Of a stretch of DNA of 64,000 bases, positions 54,954-63,341 are shown piece after piece. The stretch is from positions 55,864 through 119,863 of the forward strand of contig CACKEA010000006.1 of the NCBI GenBank assembly GCA_902599045.1, written 5' to 3'. The stretch is from an uncultured Alphaproteobacteria bacterium (GTDB lineage: Bacteria > Pseudomonadota > Alphaproteobacteria > HIMB59). Below the pieces are notes generated by a model. The model was not told the DNA's origin. It was given only the letters and a program-made list of their open reading frames with translations, and made no database searches. Position numbers and translations under genes: made by a program. The first letter of the stretch is position 1. Every line of letters begins with the position of its first letter.

Positions 54954-57452
54954 GTGAAATTTATAAAATTTCTATCTTTATTAGCCTCTTTTTTTATATT
55001 TATTTCTTGTAGTGGGGGTGGAGGTGGAAGTAGTTCTAGCTCAGTATCAGGGCACTTTGCATCAGGTTACTCAGGAAGTTACAATAATGGTACAGCTCAA
55101 ACCTGGGCATCTAGAGGAGAGTTTGATCGTGTTTTGCAAAATGGATCAATTTCTAACTCTGTTCAAAATCCATATGAAGTTATGAACATTCACAAAGCAT
55201 ATGGTTATGGGCTATCTGGAAACAATCAAACTATTCATATTCAAGATAATTATTTTGATCCAAATCATTTGGAGTGGGAAGATAAGACTATATCATATTA
55301 TCAAACAAACTTTACTTATGATGGTACAAGTGTAAATACAACTCATGGTAACATGGTTGCTTCAATTGCTCTTGGGGCTTACAACGATCTTTCAGGTGGC
55401 GTTGATATTATGGGTGTTGCTTACAATGCTGATTTATATTACTCAGACTACAATACCTTAAAATCTGGAGTTACAGATGCAGCTTTAGATTATTCACAAG
55501 CATTAGACAACTCTCCTTCAAATACTGCAGCGTCAAATCATAGTTACGGATATGTAAATACGACAATTCAAGATTTAATAACTTACAAATCAAATAATGG
55601 ATTATCAAGTAATGCACAAACTATTGCACATTGGTTGACCAATCAGGCTGGAGCGTCAGTTTCTGAAACAAATGCAGAAAAATGGATTGCTTCTTTAAAC
55701 TCTTTTCAAGCTAACAAAGGTGTAGTTGTTTGGGCATTATCAAACGATACATCCGATACTGAAGCACACTGGATGGCAGGTCTTCCTGTGCTTGAAACAT
55801 CTTTAAATGATGCTTGGATTACTGCTGGTACCGTTGAAATTTCTGGGAGCTCAGGAAATGAAACATATACTTCTGTATATTCAGATTGTGGAAGTACCGC
55901 AGCGTATTGCCTTGTAACAGATTCTTATGGTATCAAAGTAGCAGGAGAAGAAGACACTATCACATCTGGCATAGATACTGATGGAAGCTCCAGTTATTAT
56001 TATAGTGGAATATCTGGTAACTCTTTTAGTGCTCCAATGATATCAGGATCTGTAGCACTACTATCTGAGGCGTTTCCAAATTTAACTCCTGCACAAATAA
56101 CTGACAGGTTGCTTGCTACCGCAGACAATACTTTTTTTACAAGAACTGCAACTGTCGATTTTGGAAATGGAGTAAAACATGGTTACAATACTGAATTTGG
56201 TCATGGTATTCCAGATGTCTATAAAGCATTGCAACCAATCACATCTAGTATGTTAAGTGAGTCTATTTTTGTTGGGGAGTCTTTGGATAATAAAGTAGCA
56301 CATGACCTTGATAATTCTTTTATCCAAACTCCAAAGGTATTTGGAGACTCATTAAAAAGGCACTTTGACGGAAAAAGTGCTGTTTTTCACGATGCACTAT
56401 ATGGAAGTTTCGAATATGATTTTGCTAGCTCTTTTATAAGTTACGACCAGTATGAAACTATTGAACAGAAGTTAAATAATCATCTTAATAGTTATTCTTT
56501 TAAAACTTATGTAAATGAACCTAGTTCACCATTTGAAAGTGCAAATAGTTTTATAGCTAAGTATGAAAATATTGATGGAGAGATTAAAATCAATCCAAAT
56601 AGCTTTTCAAACTTTACAAATTTTGGTGGACAAAGAGTTTATAATTCAATGAATGTGCCAATTGAAATTTCAACCGGATTTATATCTAATGATACTTCAG
56701 CTAATGTAATTTATAATGAAGGTTTTTCAAACCCATTCATTCCTTCAGACTCTTTTGCTATTGGATCTTTTATTGGTTTAAATAGTGAAAATAACCATTT
56801 AGCTTTATCTTTTTACGACAATAGTATCAATAATATTGATACTCCAAATTCAGGGATTGTCGTCACCAAAAAAATTATCGACAAAGACAATACTAATTCA
56901 AGTTTAATGTTTGGACTTGGTTTAGAACATAACTCCTTTATTGGATCTAATTCTAGTGGAGCATTCAATCAAAACAACAATACACCAACAATATTTGTTA
57001 GTCATAGTTTTGAGAAAAAAATTAGTAAGAGTACTGATATTTCATTAATTTCAAGTCTTGGTAGAACTCAATATAACAATTCTAGTTCTAATACTTTAAT
57101 AAATAATATTTCACCAATCATAAGCTCTAGTTTTGGTGCGTTGTTAAAACATGATTTAAATTCAAATGATAGTTTTATTATAAAGGTTTATCAGCCTCAC
57201 AGATTAGAGAGTGGAACTGCTAATATAAGTGTTCCTTTAGCTCATGACGTAAATGGTACTTTAAACTTTAATCAAGAAAAAGTTGACTTGCATCCATCAG
57301 GTAGACAAATTGATTTATCATTTCGATACAATAAAGCTATTGAAAACAATATATCACTTTCTTTTGAAAATATTACATCTTCAGATGAGGGACATGTATC
57401 CTCAAATAAACTTAACAATACTAGCATTGTTTCGATGAGTTATAGTTTTTAG
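54954..57452 (+). CDS. Subtilisin-like (S8) autotransporter protease
   Basis: 832 residues from GTG 54954. A signal peptide with a weak lipobox (FISC, Cys19) leads into a Gly5-Ser linker. The peptidase S8 domain has Asp98 (HIQDNYFD), His131 (THGNMVAS), oxyanion Asn264 (ALSND) and Ser357 (GNSFSAP), all in normal order, with an insert at about 165-250. From about 430 the protein is Asn/Ser-rich beta sequence and ends in a 12-strand-like autotransporter barrel closing with MSYSF. It probably cuts or matures proteins at the cell surface, like Neisseria NalP. The largest accessory-type gene in the window. Confidence 0.9.
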   Translation: MKFIKFLSLLASFFIFISCSGGGGGSSSSSVSGHFASGYSGSYNNGTAQTWASRGEFDRVLQNGSISNSVQNPYEVMNIHKAYGYGLSGNNQTIHIQDNYFDPNHLEWEDKTISYYQTNFTYDGTSVNTTHGNMVASIALGAYNDLSGGVDIMGVAYNADLYYSDYNTLKSGVTDAALDYSQALDNSPSNTAASNHSYGYVNTTIQDLITYKSNNGLSSNAQTIAHWLTNQAGASVSETNAEKWIASLNSFQANKGVVVWALSNDTSDTEAHWMAGLPVLETSLNDAWITAGTVEISGSSGNETYTSVYSDCGSTAAYCLVTDSYGIKVAGEEDTITSGIDTDGSSSYYYSGISGNSFSAPMISGSVALLSEAFPNLTPAQITDRLLATADNTFFTRTATVDFGNGVKHGYNTEFGHGIPDVYKALQPITSSMLSESIFVGESLDNKVAHDLDNSFIQTPKVFGDSLKRHFDGKSAVFHDALYGSFEYDFASSFISYDQYETIEQKLNNHLNSYSFKTYVNEPSSPFESANSFIAKYENIDGEIKINPNSFSNFTNFGGQRVYNSMNVPIEISTGFISNDTSANVIYNEGFSNPFIPSDSFAIGSFIGLNSENNHLALSFYDNSINNIDTPNSGIVVTKKIIDKDNTNSSLMFGLGLEHNSFIGSNSSGAFNQNNNTPTIFVSHSFEKKISKSTDISLISSLGRTQYNNSSSNTLINNISPIISSSFGALLKHDLNSNDSFIIKVYQPHRLESGTANISVPLAHDVNGTLNFNQEKVDLHPSGRQIDLSFRYNKAIENNISLSFENITSSDEGHVSSNKLNNTSIVSMSYSF

Positions 57453-57470
57453 AATAATTTAGTTAATCTT

Positions 57471-57956
57471 TTAATTAATTGATTTTAAATCTACGACACT
57501 TTTTTGTAAAATTTTAGTTTTAGTATCTTCAGATAAATTAGAGAAATAATTATGGATTATTTTATTAAGCTCCAAAGATGCTTGTGATTTAATTGTTTGT
57601 ACTGCAGACATTTCAATTTGTTTAATGCGATCTAAAGAATTCTTTTCTTTTGATTTTACAGTTTGACTTGTCTTATCAATTATATTTTTGGAAATAGACA
57701 CCGCTTGTGATCTAGCATTAGAAATGATTTCATCAACTTTATTAGATAAATCTAAAGTCCTTTTTTCTGCATCTTTGAGTTTCTCTTCAGCTTCCGTAAA
57801 AGACTCAAGAGATTTGTCAATATTTTGTTTAATCTCTTCGATTTTTGAGTCTAAACCACCTATCATCATACTTTTAAATGGTTTAATCATCAAAATCACG
57901 AAAACTATAAAAGAAATTAATAGCCAAAACTTAGGATCTGAAAATAAATAACTCAT
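57471..57956 (-). CDS. atpF: ATP synthase F0 subunit b
   Basis: A 161-residue protein with one N-terminal membrane helix (about 8-26, FWLLISFIVFVILMIKP) and a long charged helix that forms the peripheral stalk (LKDAEKRTLDLSNKVDEI onward). It is the last gene of the F0 cluster here; F1 genes are not nearby, as is usual for the split ATP synthase operons of alphaproteobacteria. The ATG overlaps the b' stop (TAATG). Confidence 0.93.
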   Translation of the reverse strand: MSYLFSDPKFWLLISFIVFVILMIKPFKSMMIGGLDSKIEEIKQNIDKSLESFTEAEEKLKDAEKRTLDLSNKVDEIISNARSQAVSISKNIIDKTSQTVKSKEKNSLDRIKQIEMSAVQTIKSQASLELNKIIHNYFSNLSEDTKTKILQKSVVDLKSIN

Positions 57957-58414
57957 TAAATGGTAATATTACCTTTTTCTATTTTGGTTACTTTAGAGAT
58001 AAAATTAGTAGCTGAGTCCTTAAGTTGGACATTTAGCTCAGATATGGCTAAATCTTTTTCTTTAGTTACTCTTTCCTCAGTTTGTCTAATTTCTTGTTGT
58101 ATTTTTTCCTCAGTGGCTTTAATTAAAGTCTCGCTTTCTTGAAGAGCTTTATCTTTTGCATCATTTATTATCTCTGATGCTTGGTTTTTAGCTTCAGTGA
58201 GTTTAGCCTCATAGTTTTCAATTATTGACTCAGCTTTTTTGATTAATTCATCTTGTTTCGAGATATGTAATTTAACAAAATCATCTCTTTGGTTCAAAAA
58301 AGCTCTAATTTTAGGGAGTGTTATATATGTTAGCACTGAAAACAGTATTACAAAAAATACACCCAGCCAAAAAAGCTGAGAAATAAAAAATTCTACTTGC
58401 TCTAATTGAGGCAT
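57956..58414 (-). CDS. atpF': ATP synthase F0 subunit b'
   Basis: A 152-residue protein with a membrane helix (about 13-33) and a coiled-coil stalk (QDELIKKAESIIENYEAKLTEAKNQ). Having both b and b' genes is typical of alphaproteobacteria and phototrophs, which build a heterodimeric stalk. Placed between atpE and atpF, as expected. Confidence 0.92.
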   Translation of the reverse strand: MPQLEQVEFFISQLFWLGVFFVILFSVLTYITLPKIRAFLNQRDDFVKLHISKQDELIKKAESIIENYEAKLTEAKNQASEIINDAKDKALQESETLIKATEEKIQQEIRQTEERVTKEKDLAISELNVQLKDSATNFISKVTKIEKGNITI

Positions 58415-58430
58415 AAGTTACTCAAATTCC

Positions 58431-58658
58431 TTAGGAAAATAATATTACTAAGGCTATAACTAATGCGAATAAAGCAATAGCTTCAACAAGGGCAAAACCC
58501 AACATTGTCATGGTAAAGACTTCATTTCTTGCAGCTGGGTTTCTTCCAACAGCTGTAATAAATGCAGCAAAAACATTACCAATACCAATACCAGCACCGA
58601 TCACACCAATCACGGCTAAACCTGCGCCTAAATATTTAAGTCCTTCAACTAGTTCCAT
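58431..58658 (-). CDS. atpE: ATP synthase F0 subunit c
   Basis: A 75-residue hairpin that forms the rotor ring. The helix GAGLAVIGVIGAGIGIGNVF, the polar loop GRNPAAR and the second helix with the ion-carrying Glu59 (ALVEAIALF) are all standard. There is no Gln/Ser-Thr sodium-binding set, so proton coupling is expected. Its perfect ribosome site fits the need for many copies per enzyme. Confidence 0.97.
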   Translation of the reverse strand: MELVEGLKYLGAGLAVIGVIGAGIGIGNVFAAFITAVGRNPAARNEVFTMTMLGFALVEAIALFALVIALVILFS

Positions 58659-58663
58659 ATTTA

Positions 58664-58670
58664 CCTCCTT
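58664..58670 (-). promoter_or_regulatory. Strong ribosome binding site of atpE
   Basis: AAGGAGG on the minus strand, five bases before the atpE ATG (58658). Neighbouring genes have much weaker sites. Extra translation of subunit c relative to a and b is expected from ring stoichiometry. Confidence 0.8.
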
Positions 58671-58678
58671 ATGTACAT

Positions 58679-59431
58679 CTAGTGTAAGTGTAAAGCGTCG
58701 TTAATATACAAACATGTTAATATCGCAAAGACATATGCTTGCAAAAATGCTATTAGTATCTCTAAACCTGTTAAGGCAATTATAAATACTAATGGCAGAA
58801 TTCCAAAAATTCCTAAAGCAGATACAAAACCCGCAAAAACTTTTAATAAAGTATGACCAGCAAGCATATTAGCAAAGAGTCGAACAGATAAACTTATAGG
58901 TCTAGATAAGTAAGAAATTATTTCTATTGGTATAAGAAGAGGGAGCATATAAATAGGTAAACCAGGAATTACAAAGAAGCTAAAAAACTTCACTCCATGT
59001 TTTACAAAACCTAAAACAGTAACAAAAATAAAAACTCCCATGGCAAGTGCAAGTGTAACAATAATATGGCTGGTAAAGGTAAAACTATAGGGGATCATTC
59101 CAAAAAGATTACCAAAGAGAATGAACATGAATAAAGTAAACACTAGGGAAAAGTATTTCTTCCCCTCTTTGCCAACTGTGTCATTTAGCAAACTATTAAT
59201 AAAACTAAAGCCTAGTTCTGCTGCAACTTGCATCCTAGACGGGTAAAGATCACTTACAGAATTTGTTTTTTTTGATTTTAAAAAGGGTGCAGTAAAAAAT
59301 ATCAGTATAAATGCAGTTGTTACAGTCATCCATAAAGCCGAATTGGTAAATGAAATATCTAATCCAAACAGATTAATGTCTATTATTGGTTGAATTTCAA
59401 ACTGTTTAAGGGGACTTTCACCTTTGGCCAT
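58679..59431 (-). CDS. atpB: ATP synthase F0 subunit a
   Basis: A 250-residue membrane protein that makes the proton half-channels. The essential Arg is R184 in SLSVRLFANMLAGH. NLFGMIPYSFTFTSH and the C-terminal LEILIAFLQAYVFAILTCLYINDALH are conserved. The length is typical for the class. Confidence 0.96.
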   Translation of the reverse strand: MAKGESPLKQFEIQPIIDINLFGLDISFTNSALWMTVTTAFILIFFTAPFLKSKKTNSVSDLYPSRMQVAAELGFSFINSLLNDTVGKEGKKYFSLVFTLFMFILFGNLFGMIPYSFTFTSHIIVTLALAMGVFIFVTVLGFVKHGVKFFSFFVIPGLPIYMLPLLIPIEIISYLSRPISLSVRLFANMLAGHTLLKVFAGFVSALGIFGILPLVFIIALTGLEILIAFLQAYVFAILTCLYINDALHLH

Positions 59432-59449
59432 GAAGGTAATAAAACAGAT

Positions 59450-59683
59450 TTATTTGGGATTTTCTATGCGACGTATAAGCCTGTAAATATTCAGCAAACC
59501 AGCAAAAAAACCCAGTATTATCAATGTTATTAACCCAATGGGTTTACTGTCAAACATCTTATCTATAAACAAACCTATAATAACAGAAACTATTAAGGCA
59601 CCTAATAACTCTGTTGAGATTCTATATGCAAAGCTAAGACCTTGCATCTTTGGTTTTTTGTCAGACTCTTCATTATTGTCCAT
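59450..59683 (-). CDS. atpI: ATP synthase assembly protein AtpI
   Basis: A 77-residue protein with two helices (about 20-42 and 50-68), beginning with a charged segment (MDNNEESDKKPKM). SFAYRISTELLGALIVSVIIGLFID and LITLIILGFFAGLLNIYR match the AtpI/Atp1 family, thought to aid c-ring assembly. Its ATG shares one base with the smc stop (TAATG), so translation may be coupled to smc. Confidence 0.9.
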   Translation of the reverse strand: MDNNEESDKKPKMQGLSFAYRISTELLGALIVSVIIGLFIDKMFDSKPIGLITLIILGFFAGLLNIYRLIRRIENPK

Positions 59684-62283
59684 TACTCAGCGTACTTTAC
59701 TGCTTCTTCTAATTCAACAGAGACTATTTGAGAAATTCCTTCTTCAGGCATCGTAACACCATAAAGTCTATCTACCCTAGACATGGTCATTCGATTATGA
59801 GTAATAATTATAAATTTAGTTTGCACTTTTTCAGAAATTTCCTCAACCATACTACAAAATCTATCAACATTATTGTCATCTAAAGGGGCGTCAACCTCAT
59901 CTAATATACAAAAAGGCGAGGGGTTAGCCATAAATACAGCGAATAATAAAGAAATCGCAGTTAATGCCTGCTCACCCCCTGATAAAAGAGTTATATTTTG
60001 CATTTTTTTTCCAGGAGGACTTGCAAATATCTCTAGACCTGAATTTAGTGGGTCTTCATCATTCTGTATAAGTTTTAAATAAGCTTTCCCTCCACCAAAT
60101 AACTTTGTGAAGAGTCTTTCAAAATTTTCATTAACAATTTTAAAAGCATCTTTTAACCTTGTGACACCCTCTTTATTAATTTTATTTATTGCCTCGTGAA
60201 GCTTTTCAATAGACTCTTGAATCTCATTTTTATCTTTGATCGTTTCATCAACTTTTTCTCTTAATTTAACATATTCATCTTCAGCAAGTAAATTTACAGC
60301 ACCAATTCTCTCTCTTTCAGCATTCAATCTTGAAACTCTTTTTTCTGCAGTCTCTAAATCTTCATCTTTCTTAAATTTTTCTACTTCATTTTCTAAATTT
60401 AATAAATCGACATTTATTTTTTCTCTACAAGATTGTGTGAGCTGAGCTAAGTTGTTTGAATAATTTGAAATCTCCGATTCTTTTCGAATTAACTCCTGTT
60501 TAACAACTGAGTAATTTTGTTCTTTACTTCTCAACTCTTTGGAGAGTTTTTCTAAAAGGTTTTCTTGTTCTTGTAATTCATTATCAAAAAGTTTTTTTTC
60601 ACCATCTAGTTGATTAATTTTATTGAGTAAAAACTGTCTTTTACTATCAATATCTCCAGGATTATTCTCTGATACTTCTAATTCTTCCTTTGTAGTTTTT
60701 ATTCTTTGATTTAAATCTTCAGTTTTCTGATTTGTGACTTCTAAAATTCTTTCCCATTCAATAATTTGCTTTTTGAGATCATTCAGTCTCTTTTCCTTTA
60801 ATTCTGAGAGTATTGTAGAAATATTTGCTTCATAACTACTTGAAATAAAAAGGCCATCCCACCTCCACAAATTACCCTCTAAATCGACAATAGCTTGACC
60901 GATATCTATTTTACTATGATTTTCTGTTCCTTCTTTTTTTGTCGATACGATTGCTACATTTTCAAGTTTATTAATTACTTGGTTCGGGGCTTTTATAACA
61001 TTTGAAGCTAACTCACAATTAAAATTAAATTTTTTTGTAACGTTCTCTCCTAAATGTTCACTCCAATAATATACACCATCTGGCTCAAGTGATGCCAAAA
61101 GCTCTTTACCAAAAATAGCAGCTACTGCATTTTCATATTTTTTATCAAAGGAAATATTATTTAGTAAACTTTTATCAGATTGATTTATGGGGTTGTCACG
61201 ATTTTCTGCTTCAAATTCCTTAGAAGACAAATCTTCAATATCTTTTTTTATTGTCTTAATTTTATTATTGGTATCTTCAAATTGTTTTTGTTCGATTTGT
61301 AAGTCTTGATTTAGTTGTTTTACTCGATGTTCTAAATTTATTTTATGTTCTTCAAAACGCAATTCTTCTTGTTTTAGATTTTCTACAGTCATATTCAATC
61401 TATCAAGTTCGCTATTCAATGAGTAAGATTTTTCTCTCATTGGGGGAATTTTAACTTTTAAATCCTCATAAGCTTGATCTTGGATTGATACATCTCCTTG
61501 AAAGTCAGCAAGCTTTATTTTTATTTTATCTTTTTCCTCATTCAGTTTTTTAATAATAAGTTGAAGTTCGTTTCTCTTAACAAAAAATACTGAAGCTTCA
61601 GCATTTTTGATTAATGTTGATATATTTCTAAATCTTTCTGCTTCCTTGGCTTGTTTTTTAAGAATGGCTAATTGTTCTTCGTATGTCTCAATCACATCTT
61701 CTACTCTGAGTAAATTATTGTTAGCGCCTTTTAACCTTAACTCTGCATCGTGCCTTCTAGACTGTAAACCTAATATTCCTGCGGCTTCCTCTAAAACCAT
61801 TTTCCTATCTTCTGGTTTGGCCTGAGTTATAGCTCCTATTCTTCCTTGGCTAACTATAGAAGTAGACCTTGCTGATGTAGACGCATCTGCAAAAAGTAAT
61901 TGTATATCTTTTAATCTAACCTCTTTACCGTTTATAAAGGAATTCGTTCCCTCTCCCCTCCAAATTTTCCTAGCAATTTCTAATTGTTTGGACTCAAATT
62001 TATTTTCTAAATCGTTTCCTTCAATATTCACAAATAATCCTACCTCTGCAATATTCCATGAAGGACGGTTGTCAGTTCCATTAAAAATCAAATCATCAAT
62101 TTCTTTACCGCGAAGCTGTTTAGCAGAGACCTCTCCCAAACCAAACCTAATTGCCTCAACAATATTTGACTTTCCACAACCATTAGGACCTACAATCCCA
62201 GTAAGCCCATTTTTTATCTCAAAATCTGTAGGCTCAACAAAAGATTTAAAACCTTTAATTGAGAGTTTATCTAAAGATAACAA
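59683..62283 (-). CDS. smc: Chromosome segregation protein SMC, short-armed
   Basis: An 866-residue SMC ATPase that organises the chromosome. Walker A is GPNGCGKSN (32-40) after LSIKGFKSF. LSGGEQALTA lies near 765 and Walker B FCILDEVDAP near 795. Coiled coil spans about 170-360, a hinge domain about 365-480, and the return coil about 480-690. Most bacterial SMCs have 1100-1200 residues, so each arm is roughly half the normal length. Heads look intact. Reported short SMCs occur in related streamlined bacteria, so this is probably lineage-typical. Confidence 0.93.
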   Translation of the reverse strand: MLSLDKLSIKGFKSFVEPTDFEIKNGLTGIVGPNGCGKSNIVEAIRFGLGEVSAKQLRGKEIDDLIFNGTDNRPSWNIAEVGLFVNIEGNDLENKFESKQLEIARKIWRGEGTNSFINGKEVRLKDIQLLFADASTSARSTSIVSQGRIGAITQAKPEDRKMVLEEAAGILGLQSRRHDAELRLKGANNNLLRVEDVIETYEEQLAILKKQAKEAERFRNISTLIKNAEASVFFVKRNELQLIIKKLNEEKDKIKIKLADFQGDVSIQDQAYEDLKVKIPPMREKSYSLNSELDRLNMTVENLKQEELRFEEHKINLEHRVKQLNQDLQIEQKQFEDTNNKIKTIKKDIEDLSSKEFEAENRDNPINQSDKSLLNNISFDKKYENAVAAIFGKELLASLEPDGVYYWSEHLGENVTKKFNFNCELASNVIKAPNQVINKLENVAIVSTKKEGTENHSKIDIGQAIVDLEGNLWRWDGLFISSSYEANISTILSELKEKRLNDLKKQIIEWERILEVTNQKTEDLNQRIKTTKEELEVSENNPGDIDSKRQFLLNKINQLDGEKKLFDNELQEQENLLEKLSKELRSKEQNYSVVKQELIRKESEISNYSNNLAQLTQSCREKINVDLLNLENEVEKFKKDEDLETAEKRVSRLNAERERIGAVNLLAEDEYVKLREKVDETIKDKNEIQESIEKLHEAINKINKEGVTRLKDAFKIVNENFERLFTKLFGGGKAYLKLIQNDEDPLNSGLEIFASPPGKKMQNITLLSGGEQALTAISLLFAVFMANPSPFCILDEVDAPLDDNNVDRFCSMVEEISEKVQTKFIIITHNRMTMSRVDRLYGVTMPEEGISQIVSVELEEAVKYAE

Positions 62284-62284
62284 A

Positions 62285-62902
62285 TTAATTATTCAATTTT
62301 TTTTTAATTATTTTTATAAATTCTGAAGCTGGCCTATTGCCTTGAACTTTTTCTCCATTAATTAAAAATGTAGGTGTACTCTCAACTCCAAAAATGTTTT
62401 GGGCATCAACTTGTAAAGATAAAAGTCTGTTATGGGAGTCCTCATCTTTTAAACAAGATTGCAACTCTTCATCACCAAGTCCATGTTGTAATCCATAGCT
62501 ATTGAGTAATTCAATTATCTCTTCTCCCGAACTTGCTTTTGTCCAAACATCATAGTTCTCATAAACTGAGTCTACATAACTTGAACGAACATTTTTACTA
62601 CAATTAGCTACTATGCTTCCATAAAAGGCGGCTTGATTTAATGGAAAATCAATGAGATAGAAATTAATATTCTTGTATATACTACTTTCTTTTAATTCTT
62701 GAAGTGTTTGGTTATGAAATTCAGCACAGTACGAGCAACTAAATGAGGAAAACTCAATTATATCAACCTGAATTTCTTCTGATGATCTGATCAGGGGCTC
62801 TATATTATTGTCTTCAATATATTGTTTGTATTCGTAATTTTTCGATGTTGCCGAGTTTAGGAAAAGCACTCCCCAAACAAGTATTAAACTAATTATTCTC
62901 AT
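62285..62902 (-). CDS. DsbA-like periplasmic thiol-disulfide oxidoreductase
   Basis: 205 residues from ATG 62902 (MRIISLILVW), inside the end of dciA; a TTG at 62926 is also in frame. The signal peptide ends near residue 20. The thioredoxin-fold active site is C56-S-Y-C59 (SSFSCSYCAEFH) and the cis-Pro loop is in STPTFLINGEKVQG. It is of the DsbA/Thioredoxin_4 group and may be re-oxidised by DsbB (20 kb). Ends one base before smc, in the conserved dciA-dsbA-smc order. Confidence 0.9.
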   Translation of the reverse strand: MRIISLILVWGVLFLNSATSKNYEYKQYIEDNNIEPLIRSSEEIQVDIIEFSSFSCSYCAEFHNQTLQELKESSIYKNINFYLIDFPLNQAAFYGSIVANCSKNVRSSYVDSVYENYDVWTKASSGEEIIELLNSYGLQHGLGDEELQSCLKDEDSHNRLLSLQVDAQNIFGVESTPTFLINGEKVQGNRPASEFIKIIKKKLNN

Positions 62903-63341
62903 ATAACTTTTTATTAATATTTTCAAAAATAGATCTTACTTCTTGATCTTTTATATCATTAAATTTTTGATTATTAAGAGTTTTTCCAGAAGCTTTGTTG
63001 GATAAATTAGCATTATTATCAAACTTTGAATTACTATGAGAAAGGTCTTGAAAAAATACGATTTTATTTACTCTTGTTCCAGTCACTTCCTCTATTTTTA
63101 TAATAATTTCATTTGTATTTGAGTGCATCTCAAATGATTTACTAGGATTCACTCTAAATTCAAAGATAACAGATTCTATTCTATCATTAATTATAGTTTT
63201 TTTTAATTTAACAAATTTTTTATTTTTACCAAAAATATACTCCCAATTTTTAAGAAGAAGAGTATTTATTTTTAGTTTTTTTTTATTTACTTTGTTAACT
63301 AGATGAAAAGCAATGTCATTGAGCTTGGAGAATTTTTTCAT
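62889..63341 (-). CDS. dciA: DciA-like (DUF721) helicase-operator protein
   Basis: A 150-residue protein of the DUF721/DciA family. LLKNWEYIFGK, then KLKKTIINDRIESVIFEFRVNPSKSFEMHSNTNEIIIKIEEVTG is the conserved KH-like domain. DciA loads the replicative helicase DnaB in bacteria without DnaC. Divergent from mutY with their 5' ends overlapping by 39 bases. Confidence 0.85.
   Translation of the reverse strand: MKKFSKLNDIAFHLVNKVNKKKLKINTLLLKNWEYIFGKNKKFVKLKKTIINDRIESVIFEFRVNPSKSFEMHSNTNEIIIKIEEVTGTRVNKIVFFQDLSHSNSKFDNNANLSNKASGKTLNNQKFNDIKDQEVRSIFENINKKLYENN

Noticed and set aside
61988..62326. Plus-strand open frame of 112 codons over the smc start
   Set aside because: It is antisense to the Walker A region of smc, which is certain. 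The frame is a mirror of the conserved gene.
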